DNA from: Rahnella woolbedingensis
GTDB taxonomy: Bacteria; Pseudomonadota; Gammaproteobacteria; Enterobacterales; Enterobacteriaceae
Assembly: GCF_003602095.1 (NCBI RefSeq)
Contig: NZ_RAHH01000014.1
Coordinates: 84,340-148,339 of the forward strand
Direction of reading: 5' to 3'
Length of the DNA stretch: 64,000 nt
The notes below the pieces were generated by a model, which did no database searches, was not told the origin of the DNA, and saw nothing but the letters and a program-made list of their open reading frames with translations. This document shows positions 1 through 7,791 of this stretch, piece after piece (positions within the stretch are counted from its first letter, which is position 1; each line of letters starts with the position of its first letter). A program made the translations under genes and the position numbers.

Positions 1-108
1 ATCAGCCGCTTCCCATGCCTGCAACTGCGTTGCCGCTTCTTCCAGCGGATAACGCTCCAGACGCAGTGGCAATAACTGACCACCTGTTTCGGTTTCGAAT
101 TGGCTCAT
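1..108 (-). CDS. rlmG: 23S rRNA (guanine-1835-N2)-methyltransferase RlmG, 5' fragment
   Basis: Only the first 36 codons lie in the window; the gene runs off the left edge. The start is the ATG at 108 on the minus strand, preceded by a strong AGGAGGG ribosome-binding site. The visible N-terminus contains LRLERYP and, further on, LQAWEAAD, which match the LTLQRFP and LQAWEAAD segments of E. coli RlmG. Position also fits, since E. coli has rlmG directly upstream of and divergent from ygjP. The full enzyme methylates G1835 of 23S rRNA. The catalytic domain cannot be judged because it is outside the window. Confidence 0.8.
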   Translation of the reverse strand, partial: MSQFETETGGQLLPLRLERYPLEEAATQLQAWEAAD

Positions 109-279
109 TGGCCCTCCTCAATATTCAATTTGCGCTGTTTATCCCTTAATTTGGTCTATCAGTAAAACGTTTTTTCAGTTAAAAAGGGGTTTATCTGCCG
201 GATCGGCGCGATCGTAACGAAAACCCCGCTTACCGGTATGGCATCTTTTTCCCGGCAATAAGAGACAAAGCAAACAGTT

Positions 280-786
280 ATGCCTGAATTGACCTATCTG
301 CAAGGCTATCCCGAGAATCTTCAGGCTCAGGTGCGCCAGTTAATCGAACAGGAACGTTTAGGTAAAGTGTTGCTGACGCGATATCCCGAGCCGCACGAGC
401 TGACCACTGACAAATCGCTCTATCAGTATACGCTGGACCTGAAAAACCAGTTTTTGCGCAGTTCATCGCCTTTAAGCAAAGTCGCTTACGACAATAAAAT
501 CCACGTGATGAAGCATGCGCTGGGCCTGCATACGGCGATTTCCCGCATTCAGGGCGGCAAGCTGAAAGCCAAAGCGGAAATCCGCGTCGCGACGGTGTTC
601 AAAAGCGCACCGGAAGCGTTTCTGAAAATGATCGTGGTGCATGAACTCGCGCACCTGAAAGAAAAAGAACACAACAAAGCATTCTACAGCCTTTGCTGTC
701 ATATGACGCCCGACTATCATCAGTTAGAATTCGATACGCGCATGTACCTGACGCATCTGGAAATATTCGGTAAGTTGTACCAATAA
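280..786 (+). CDS. ygjP: YgjP-type zinc metallopeptidase-like protein
   Basis: 168 residues, near-identical in layout to E. coli YgjP (167 aa). The zinc-binding signature HELAH is at residues 121-125 with a third histidine at 131 (HELAHLKEKEH), which is the DUF45/SprT-like gluzincin pattern. No signal peptide is visible, so it should be cytoplasmic. The conserved stretches LTYLQGYPE, KNQFLR and GGKLKAKAEIRVATVF match E. coli closely. It is transcribed divergently from rlmG. Its substrate is not established; calling it a protease is a family inference. Confidence 0.88.
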   Translation: MPELTYLQGYPENLQAQVRQLIEQERLGKVLLTRYPEPHELTTDKSLYQYTLDLKNQFLRSSSPLSKVAYDNKIHVMKHALGLHTAISRIQGGKLKAKAEIRVATVFKSAPEAFLKMIVVHELAHLKEKEHNKAFYSLCCHMTPDYHQLEFDTRMYLTHLEIFGKLYQ

Positions 787-808
787 TAATTAACTATAGG
801 GATTTCTC

Positions 809-1795
809 ATGATTCGTTTTGGTGTTGTGGGTACTAACTGGATCACCCAGCGTTTTATTGATGCCGCCCACGAAAGCGGAAAAATGAAACTGACCGCGAT
901 TTACTCCCGCACGCTGGAAGGCGCTAAAAAGCTGGGCGAGGATTATCCGGTTGAGCACTATTTTGATTCACTGGAAAAAATGGCCGCATCTGATCTGATT
1001 GATGCCGTCTATATTGCCAGCCCGAATTCATTGCATTATCCGCAGTCCCTGCTGTTCCTCAGCCATAAAAAACACGTGATTTGCGAAAAGCCGCTGGCGT
1101 CCAATCTGAAAGAGGCCGAAAGCCTGATCGCCCGCGCGAAAGAGAATAATGTGGTGCTGTTCGAAGCGTTCAAAACCGCGTATCTGCCGAACTTCCTGCA
1201 CATGAAAGGCGCGCTGAACCGCATTGGTAAACTGCGCAAAGCCATTCTGAATTACTGCCAGTATTCGTCACGTTATCCACGCTATCTGGCGGGAGAAAAC
1301 CCGAATACCTTCAATCCGGCCTTCTCCAATGGCTCGATTATGGATATCGGTTATTACTGTCTGGCCAGCGCCATTTCGCTGTTTGGTGAACCGGCATCGG
1401 TAAAAGCCACCGCGACATTACTGGAAAGCGGTGTCGACGGTCAGGGCACTGTAGTATTGACCTATGCGGATGATTTCGAAGTCGTTATCAACCATTCCAA
1501 AATCAGCGATTCCCATCTTCCGAGCGAAATTCAGGGCGAAGACGGTACCCTGCAGATGGAAAAACTGTCTGAATGCCAGACGCTCAGCCTGACGCCACGC
1601 GGCAGCCAGAAGCTGGATCTGACGCAGCCTCAGCACATCAATACCATGCTGTATGAAGCAGAAACTTTTGCGATTCTGGTCGATAGCCAGTTTGTCGCGC
1701 ACCCGGGGCTGGAAGTCTCGCGCATCACCGCTAAAGTGCTGACGGAAATCCGTCGCCAGACCGGCGTGGTGTTCCCGGCAGACAGCCAGTCCTGA
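809..1795 (+). CDS. ygjR: Gfo/Idh/MocA-family NAD(P)-dependent oxidoreductase YgjR
   Basis: 328 residues. An N-terminal Rossmann fold begins at once (GVVGTN, residues 5-10), and the family's EKP motif is at residues 93-95 within CEKPLA. The C-terminal half is the alpha/beta substrate-binding domain. The protein corresponds to E. coli YgjR (334 aa) and keeps the same place downstream of ygjP, 22 bp after it, so the two are probably cotranscribed. Family members oxidise or reduce sugars or related polyols; the substrate here is unknown. Its start has a good match to a ribosome-binding site (agggattt). Confidence 0.85.
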   Translation: MIRFGVVGTNWITQRFIDAAHESGKMKLTAIYSRTLEGAKKLGEDYPVEHYFDSLEKMAASDLIDAVYIASPNSLHYPQSLLFLSHKKHVICEKPLASNLKEAESLIARAKENNVVLFEAFKTAYLPNFLHMKGALNRIGKLRKAILNYCQYSSRYPRYLAGENPNTFNPAFSNGSIMDIGYYCLASAISLFGEPASVKATATLLESGVDGQGTVVLTYADDFEVVINHSKISDSHLPSEIQGEDGTLQMEKLSECQTLSLTPRGSQKLDLTQPQHINTMLYEAETFAILVDSQFVAHPGLEVSRITAKVLTEIRRQTGVVFPADSQS

Positions 1796-1833
1796 TTATC
1801 CGTAAAAAATTATCCATCGTTCGGGAGTAACAG

Positions 1834-2580
1834 ATGATTGCACCCAGCCAGAAACCGCTGTTGATTTTACAAACCGGCCACGCGCCGGAGCCTATCCGCC
1901 GCGCGCACGATAACTTCCCGCAGATGTTTATCCGTCAGGGGGATATCGACGTGCAGCAGGTGGTCATTGTGGATTTGCAGGCGGGTGAACGTCCGCTGCC
2001 GCCGGAAAACTATTGCGGGGCGATCATTACCGGTTCGCGCAGCATGGTGACTGAACATCTGGCGTGGAGCGAAGAAGCGGCGGACTGGGTACGTCTGGGC
2101 ATGTTGCAGGAATTGCCGATGTTCGGTGCCTGTTACGGTCATCAGTTGATGGCGTACGCACTGGGCGGCGAAGTGGATTACCATCCGCAGGGCATTGAAG
2201 TCGGCACGCACGAAGTCACGCTGACGCCTGCCGGACATTTGGATCCGCTGGTGTCGCAACTTCCGGCGCAGTTCGCGGCGAATCTGATCCATCTGCAAAC
2301 CGTCATTACGCCGCCCGCCACGGCGACGGTGCTGGCGAAAACACTGCATGACCCGCATCAGATCCTGCGTTACGGCCCGAATGCAGTCAGCACCCAGTTC
2401 CACCCTGAATTTAGTCTGGCGGTGATGAAAACGTATTTGTCATGGCTGGCCTCTGTTGCCGAAGATGACCACGTGGACTTTGCTCATCAGGCTCAGCAAC
2501 TTAGCGAAACCCCGCTCAGTCAGGGGCTGCTGCTCTCCTTCATCGGCGCACTCGGCAAGCGTCAGGCACTGGCAGGATAA
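1834..2580 (+). CDS. Class I glutamine amidotransferase domain protein
   Basis: 248 residues forming a single GATase1 domain. The nucleophile elbow is GACYGHQ with Cys100, and the catalytic His-x-Glu pair is H190 and E192 in QFHPEF, so the triad is complete. There is no synthetase domain, so it resembles the stand-alone GMP-synthase-like amidotransferases often annotated as GMP synthase; those may act on gamma-glutamyl compounds or supply ammonia to a partner. It is 38 bp after ygjR on the same strand and is probably cotranscribed. E. coli has no such gene between ygjR and alx. The physiological substrate cannot be told from the sequence. Confidence 0.8.
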   Translation: MIAPSQKPLLILQTGHAPEPIRRAHDNFPQMFIRQGDIDVQQVVIVDLQAGERPLPPENYCGAIITGSRSMVTEHLAWSEEAADWVRLGMLQELPMFGACYGHQLMAYALGGEVDYHPQGIEVGTHEVTLTPAGHLDPLVSQLPAQFAANLIHLQTVITPPATATVLAKTLHDPHQILRYGPNAVSTQFHPEFSLAVMKTYLSWLASVAEDDHVDFAHQAQQLSETPLSQGLLLSFIGALGKRQALAG

Positions 2581-2637
2581 TGACCCATAATGTTTCTGAA
2601 TGTTTGACATCCGACACATTTTGCATTAATTTTCGAA

Positions 2638-2852
2638 CTGCAAAGGGGAGTAACTTCTTCGTCGGATAATCGTCATTACGGTGTCTGGACCCGCGCTTAG
2701 CGCTGTCTCAGCCACCCGGTTACCGGGGCAAAGATAGAATTTCACAAGATGAATACCTATCTTTGTAAGTGAGACCTTGCCGGAAGGCGAGGTTTGCTCA
2801 CAGCTCAAAAAAATGAGCGGCTAACGTCTTCCGACGCTGGCCGTTTTTTTTT
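2638..2852 (+). promoter_or_regulatory. yybP-ykoY (Mn2+/pH-responsive) riboswitch of alx
   Basis: The segment AAAGGGGAGTAACTTC at about 2642 carries the signature of the yybP-ykoY aptamer, and the matching CCCGGTTACCGGGGC hairpin follows at about 2716. In E. coli the same element (PRE, SraF) precedes alx and responds to alkaline pH and manganese. After the aptamer comes a 12-bp GC-rich hairpin (2817-2828 with 2833-2844) and a run of nine T, an intrinsic terminator or expression-platform stem ending 26 bases before the alx start. Identity of the aptamer is by pattern; the exact 5' end is approximate. Confidence 0.85.
2817..2852 (+). terminator. Expression-platform hairpin with T-run, alx leader
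   Basis: Arms GCGGCTAACGTC and GACGCTGGCCGT pair over 12 positions (some G-T), with loop TTCC, followed by T9. It sits between the aptamer and the alx ribosome-binding site, so it could act as a premature terminator whose formation depends on the aptamer state. Confidence 0.7.
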
Positions 2853-2878
2853 GATGTTTTTTCGAGGATACCGCAATG

Positions 2879-3847
2879 ATGAACTCCGTTGGCAACCCGA
2901 TGTTATGGGGCTCTTTTGCCGTGGTAGTGATAATTATGCTCGCTTTCGACCTGCTGTTGCAGGGCCGTAAAGGCGCGCAAACCATGAGCATGAAAAGTGC
3001 TGCGATGTGGTCGCTGGTGTGGATAGGCCTGTCGCTGCTGTTTAACTTCGGCTTCTGGTGGTATCTCAACGGTGAGTTTGGCCGTGAAGTCGCCGATGCC
3101 AAGGCAACGATGTTCCTGACCGGCTATCTGCTGGAAAAAGCGCTGGCCGTGGATAACGTCTTCGTCTGGCTGATCCTGTTCAGCTACTTCTCTATTCCGG
3201 CTAACCTGCAACGCCGCGTGCTGGTCTATGGCGTGCTCGGCGCCATCGTCCTGCGTACCGGTATGATTTTCGCCGGCAGCTGGCTGGTGGGGCAATTCAG
3301 CTGGATTTTGTACGTGTTCGGCGCGTTCCTGCTGTTCACCGGTATCAAGATGGCACTGGCGAAAGAAGACGACGGCGCAGTGGGCGAAAAACCGATGATC
3401 CGCTGGTTGCGCAGTAAAATGCGTATGACCGACGATTTGCAGGGCGAGAAATTCTTCGTGCGCCGTAACGGGATCCTGTTCGCAACTCCGCTGTTGCTGG
3501 TGCTTATCATGGTGGAACTGAGCGACGTGATTTTCGCGGTCGACAGTATTCCGGCAATCTTCGCCGTGACCACCGACCCGTTCATCGTACTGACTTCTAA
3601 CCTGTTCGCAATTCTGGGTCTGCGTGCGATGTACTTCCTGCTGGCAGGCGTGGCAGAACGTTTCTCGATGCTGAAATACGGTCTGGCAGTGATCCTGATT
3701 TTCATCGGTATCAAAATGCTGCTGCTCGACGTGTTCCATATTCCGGTGGGGATTTCGCTGGGCGTGATCGCGTCGATTCTGATCATCACCCTGTTGATTA
3801 ACACCTGGGTGAACCGCCGGGCTGACCTCGCAAAATCCAAAAAATAA
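2879..3847 (+). CDS. alx: TerC-family membrane protein Alx (manganese export)
   Basis: 322 residues, about nine hydrophobic segments, close to E. coli Alx throughout. Acidic residues inside the membrane segments are conserved: LEKALAVDN near residues 85-93 and [11 protein letters not shown] near 213-223, the TerC hallmark. The family is linked to metal resistance, and E. coli Alx lowers cytoplasmic manganese. Two ATG codons are adjacent (2876 and 2879); the second aligns with the E. coli start (MNxVG) and is chosen. Expression should be set by the riboswitch immediately upstream. Confidence 0.93.
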   Translation: MNSVGNPMLWGSFAVVVIIMLAFDLLLQGRKGAQTMSMKSAAMWSLVWIGLSLLFNFGFWWYLNGEFGREVADAKATMFLTGYLLEKALAVDNVFVWLILFSYFSIPANLQRRVLVYGVLGAIVLRTGMIFAGSWLVGQFSWILYVFGAFLLFTGIKMALAKEDDGAVGEKPMIRWLRSKMRMTDDLQGEKFFVRRNGILFATPLLLVLIMVELSDVIFAVDSIPAIFAVTTDPFIVLTSNLFAILGLRAMYFLLAGVAERFSMLKYGLAVILIFIGIKMLLLDVFHIPVGISLGVIASILIITLLINTWVNRRADLAKSKK

Positions 3848-3878
3848 GCGTGCATCGATCTCAAATTAACTTTTTCAA

Positions 3879-3908
3879 ACGGGTGCCATCAGGCGCCCGT
3901 TATTTTTT
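3879..3908 (+). terminator. Rho-independent terminator of alx
   Basis: ACGGGTGC and GCGCCCGT pair around the loop CATCAG, followed by TATTTTTT, 31 bases after the alx stop. Confidence 0.85.
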
Positions 3909-3982
3909 GAGCTAAATTCTGCTAGTCTCCTGCGTTACCACTCAGGACAAGGGTGGCAATTACATATCAAAAAGGAAAAATC

Positions 3983-5194
3983 ATGCAAACACAATCCTCC
4001 GCGTCATTTCTAAAACGCTTTCTCAACAGCAGTCTGGTGATGCAAATCCTGGTCGGTTTACTCGCCGGTATTGCCCTTGCGGCACTGGCTCCAGAAGTCG
4101 CCAAAACTGCCGGTCTGCTGGGCAGCTTGTTTGTCGGCGCACTGAAAGCGGTTGCTCCGCTGCTGGTGCTGGTACTGGTTACCGCATCCATTGCCAATCA
4201 TCCGAAAGGCCGTAAAACGTCGCTTGGCCCGATCCTGTTTCTGTATCTTTTCGGGACTTTTTCGGCAGCGCTGATTGCCGTCGTCGTCAGCTTTATTTTC
4301 CCTTCGACGCTGGTTCTGAAAATGGTTGACGTCGAAATCACGCCGCCGGGGGGTATCGCAGAGGTGCTGAAAGGACTGATTATGAGCATCGTGTCCAATC
4401 CTTTCCGGGCGCTGATTGATGCCAACTACATCGGTATTCTGGCGTGGGCGATTGGTCTGGGACTGGCGCTGCGTCAGGCGGCAGAGACCACCAAAATGCT
4501 GGTTACGGATGTCTCTGTCGCCGTCACCAAAATTGTCCGTGTGGTTATCCGTTTCGCGCCGCTGGGGATTTTCGGTCTGGTGTCAGAAACGCTGGCGACC
4601 AGCGGTTTCAGCGCGCTCTACAATTATGCGCACCTGCTGGTGGTGCTGATTGGCTGTATGTTACTGGTCGCACTGGTGTTCAATCCGCTGATCGTGTTTT
4701 TCAAAACCCGCCGAAATCCTTATCCGCTGGTCTTCGCCTGCCTGCGTGAAAGCGGTGTCACTGCCTTCTTCACCCGCAGTTCGGCAGCTAACATTCCGGT
4801 CAATATGAATCTGTGCCGCAAACTGGGGCTGGATGAAGATACGTATTCCGTCTCGATTCCGCTGGGTGCCACTATCAATATGGCCGGTGCGGCGATCACC
4901 ATCACGGTGCTGACTCTGGCGGCGGTCAATACGCTTGGGATTGAAGTGGATATCCTGACGGCACTGCTGCTGAGTGTGATGGCGGCAATCTGTGCCTGTG
5001 GCGCTTCCGGCGTGGCGGGCGGTTCGCTGCTGCTGATCCCGATGGCGTGCGGCCTGTTTGGTATTCCCAATGACCTCGCCATGCAGGTGGTCGCGGTGGG
5101 CTTCATCATCGGTATTTTGCAGGATTCTGCCGAAACCGCGCTGAACTCATCCACTGACGTGCTGTTTACCGCTGCGGCCTGTCAGAAAGCCTGA
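3983..5194 (+). CDS. sstT: Serine/threonine:Na+ symporter SstT
   Basis: 403 residues, a dicarboxylate/amino acid:cation symporter (DAACS) family protein with eight or so transmembrane helices and two re-entrant regions. The segment [13 protein letters not shown] near residue 265 and the [10 protein letters not shown] segment shortly after are substrate- and sodium-binding regions of this family. It imports serine and threonine with Na+ through the inner membrane. A GTG at 3953 is in frame, but the ATG at 3983 follows AAAGGAAAAA at correct spacing and matches the E. coli start. Gene order alx-sstT is as in E. coli. Confidence 0.93.
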   Translation: MQTQSSASFLKRFLNSSLVMQILVGLLAGIALAALAPEVAKTAGLLGSLFVGALKAVAPLLVLVLVTASIANHPKGRKTSLGPILFLYLFGTFSAALIAVVVSFIFPSTLVLKMVDVEITPPGGIAEVLKGLIMSIVSNPFRALIDANYIGILAWAIGLGLALRQAAETTKMLVTDVSVAVTKIVRVVIRFAPLGIFGLVSETLATSGFSALYNYAHLLVVLIGCMLLVALVFNPLIVFFKTRRNPYPLVFACLRESGVTAFFTRSSAANIPVNMNLCRKLGLDEDTYSVSIPLGATINMAGAAITITVLTLAAVNTLGIEVDILTALLLSVMAAICACGASGVAGGSLLLIPMACGLFGIPNDLAMQVVAVGFIIGILQDSAETALNSSTDVLFTAAACQKA

Positions 5195-5200
5195 TCCACG

Positions 5201-5233
5201 AAACACCGGGCGCAAGTTGCCGCCCGGTGTTTT
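5201..5233. terminator. Bidirectional terminator between sstT and the hexosaminidase gene
   Basis: AACACCGGGCG and CGCCCGGTGTT form an 11-bp stem with A and T runs on the two flanks, between convergent genes ending at 5194 and 5243. Confidence 0.85.
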
Positions 5234-5242
5234 CCCTCTGCA

Positions 5243-7645
5243 TTACTGCGTGGCTTTAAGACCGGCCAGTAATTGTTCCAGCGGATACACCACCGCGATC
5301 ACCAGTTCATCCTGCACTTTTGCCGCATCGTCGAGTTTAGCCTGCGCCAGCTGGCGTTCCTGCGCAGTCAGGGTTTCGCCTTTTTGCAGTTTCTCCAGCC
5401 ACGCCAGCCCAAGTGACGACAAATCACCTAACTGCTCCGCCACCGGCTGCAACGGTTTCAGCACGTAATTGTGCGCCAGTACCGGTTTCACCTGCTCCGC
5501 ACTGCGCTGCCAGCTTTCCAGATGCTCGCGCACGGATTGCGCCGCCTGCGCATTTTTCGGATCCTGCACCAGCGTATTCATCTGCGCAGCAAACTTACGC
5601 ACGGCATTGCTTTCTGCCGGTAGTGCGTCGGCCAGACGGTTCAGCGGCTCGGACTGTGTGTAATGCCCGGCCTGGAATTTAATGTGCTGGCGGGTGTAAT
5701 ACTGCGCCGGTTCGAGCGCCGTCGAGAAGCTGAGCAGCGACGCAATATCGGTGCTGTTGGCCAGTCGCGTCATCAGCCGCGCCGTTTCCACATGCTGTTG
5801 CAGCCCGACAGAGACCACCGACCAGGCATCGATTTTCGCCAGCCGCTGATACATATTGCCGGTGTCTTTCACGTCCTGCGCTGACCACAACCGCTCCGCC
5901 ACCACAAAGCCGCGCGGCCACAGTTTCAGATCCAAAATCTGCGACGTAATATTTTCCTGCCACAGCGCCGCTTCGCCACCGAGAATGTTTTTCATGCCTT
6001 CGGCATCCGGCACGACCGGCGGCAGACCGTCCGGTACCGCACTCAGCTTGCTGCCGGTGACCGGATAGCGCGCATTGCCGATAATGAAATAGCCGTCAGT
6101 TTTACCGTCTTTCAGGCTCAGCACCGGTCGCGTATCGCCCATCCAGGTATCGACTGCAAAACTCACACCCCCGTCGTTGTGCCAGACAATATCGCGCACC
6201 GCGCGGCGCGTTTTGCCGGTGAAATCGATAAATCCGCGCCAGCCGTCTTTGCCCTCAATCAGCGTAAAGCTGCCGTCGACGGGTTTGCCTTTCAGGCGCG
6301 GCATTTTGAATGACCAGCTCTGGGCTTTTTCGCCTTCGGCCACATTCTGATCTACACCCGGAGGCTGCGGCAGAATTTCGTTACGGTAGTGATAGGCCGC
6401 GCTGTGCGGCTGATCGAGATAGAAACCGGTGGAAAGAATGCCCTGATAGCCCTTCTGCGCGCTGGCACCGAGAGAATCCGGCCCCTGCCACGACTGGATC
6501 ACAATGTCATGCGGCAGATCCGGGTGGAATATCTCGTCCCAGCCGACCATTTTGCGCTGATGCTTGTGCAGGATAGTTTGCAAACGGGTGTTGAAATACG
6601 CCTGCAAGGCATGGATATCCGCGATGCCCTTCTCTTTCATAAATGCCTGGATCGGTGGCGAGGTTTTCCACTGCGTAGCGTCCACTTCGTCACCGCCGAT
6701 ATGCAGATACGCATCGGGGAAGATCTGCGTCAGTTCGCCGACGATAGCATCAGCAAAGGCATACACTTTTTCATTGGTCGGATCGAGCGTCGGTTCGTGC
6801 ACGCCCCAGGATCGTTCCATTTTGTACGGGCCCGGCGCGCTGAGCAGTTCGGGATACGCGACCGCGATTGCCGAAGCATGACCCGGCATATCGATTTCCG
6901 GCACCACGCGGATCCCGCGCTCCGTGGCATACGCCACCACCTCTTTCATTTGCGCGACGGTATAAAACTGCCCGTCGCTGGCCAGTTCCTGCAATTTTGG
7001 ATATTTTTGCGATTCGAAGCGCCAGCCCTGATCGTCGCTCAGATGCCAGTGAAGCACGTTGAGTTTCGCCGCTGCCATGCCATCGAGCTGGCGTTTGATA
7101 TCGGTCACCGGCAGGAAATGACGGGCGGAGTCGAGCAGCACGCCGCGCCAGGCAAAGCGTGGCTGATCGTGAATGCTGACCAGCGGAATAAAGGTATTTT
7201 CGCCGTCGTTCTGCACCAGCTGCAACAGCGTTTCCATCCCGCGCATCGCGCCGAAACGGGTATTGGCGGTCAGTGTAGCGCCGTACGCCGTAACGTCCAG
7301 CTGGTAACTTTCGTCGCTGTCCGGCATCGGCTGCGCATTAACTTTCTTCTGGATATTAAGGGTGATGGTGGCCTTACCGCTGACCGTTTCGCTGTTTTGC
7401 GGCAACAGATACCAGCCGGTTTGCTGTGCCAGACGTTCGCGCCAGCGGTTAACTTCAGGTATCAGCGCATCGCCTTTGACCTGAATCTGCAACGCATCAT
7501 TGAGAACAAGTTTACCGGCGGGCGACGTGACATCCACCTGCTGCGGCCACGGCATCAGCGGCAAATTACCGGCCGGAGCAGCATAAGCGGAAAGACAAAG
7601 CAGCAGGGATGAAGCCAGGAGGGTACGGCACAAAGGCAATAACAT
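5243..7645 (-). CDS. Secreted beta-N-acetylhexosaminidase, GH20
   Basis: 800 residues. A signal peptide is plain at the N-terminus (hydrophobic core LLASSLLLCLSA, cleavage after AYA near residue 22), so the enzyme is periplasmic or outer-membrane attached. Residues 26-160 fit the GH20 accessory domain, and the TIM barrel follows: HWHLSDDQGW at 199-208 and the catalytic pair Asp319-Glu320 in HIGGDEVD. It should release terminal N-acetylglucosamine from chitobiose-like or glycan substrates by substrate-assisted catalysis. The long C-terminal part after about 620 has no recognised motif. It stands alone, with its own ribosome-binding site (TGAGG) and no chitobiose operon nearby. Confidence 0.9.
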   Translation of the reverse strand: MLLPLCRTLLASSLLLCLSAYAAPAGNLPLMPWPQQVDVTSPAGKLVLNDALQIQVKGDALIPEVNRWRERLAQQTGWYLLPQNSETVSGKATITLNIQKKVNAQPMPDSDESYQLDVTAYGATLTANTRFGAMRGMETLLQLVQNDGENTFIPLVSIHDQPRFAWRGVLLDSARHFLPVTDIKRQLDGMAAAKLNVLHWHLSDDQGWRFESQKYPKLQELASDGQFYTVAQMKEVVAYATERGIRVVPEIDMPGHASAIAVAYPELLSAPGPYKMERSWGVHEPTLDPTNEKVYAFADAIVGELTQIFPDAYLHIGGDEVDATQWKTSPPIQAFMKEKGIADIHALQAYFNTRLQTILHKHQRKMVGWDEIFHPDLPHDIVIQSWQGPDSLGASAQKGYQGILSTGFYLDQPHSAAYHYRNEILPQPPGVDQNVAEGEKAQSWSFKMPRLKGKPVDGSFTLIEGKDGWRGFIDFTGKTRRAVRDIVWHNDGGVSFAVDTWMGDTRPVLSLKDGKTDGYFIIGNARYPVTGSKLSAVPDGLPPVVPDAEGMKNILGGEAALWQENITSQILDLKLWPRGFVVAERLWSAQDVKDTGNMYQRLAKIDAWSVVSVGLQQHVETARLMTRLANSTDIASLLSFSTALEPAQYYTRQHIKFQAGHYTQSEPLNRLADALPAESNAVRKFAAQMNTLVQDPKNAQAAQSVREHLESWQRSAEQVKPVLAHNYVLKPLQPVAEQLGDLSSLGLAWLEKLQKGETLTAQERQLAQAKLDDAAKVQDELVIAVVYPLEQLLAGLKATQ

Positions 7646-7734
7646 CGGTGAAATTCCTCAGAGTTAAAATGAGAGTAAAAAAAGCGCGCCATCTTAGCCC
7701 GCTGAATCTAAAGGAATAACTATAGCTGCTGGAT

Positions 7735-7773
7735 ATCAAAAAGGCGGTGACTGAGTTAACAATCACCGCCTTT
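7735..7773 (-). terminator. Rho-independent terminator of mgtA
   Basis: On the minus strand AAAGGCGGTGA pairs with TCACCGCCTTT around a 12-base loop and runs into a T-rich tail (7735-7740), 19 bases past the mgtA stop. Confidence 0.88.
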
Positions 7774-7791
7774 ATGATTAATGCGCCCCGG

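Noticed and set aside
2903..3739. 278-codon open frame on the minus strand
   Set aside because: Antisense to alx; composition is extremely His/Gln rich and no family fits.
6389..7612. 407-codon open frame on the plus strand
   Set aside because: Antisense to the hexosaminidase gene, which has intact motifs and a signal peptide.
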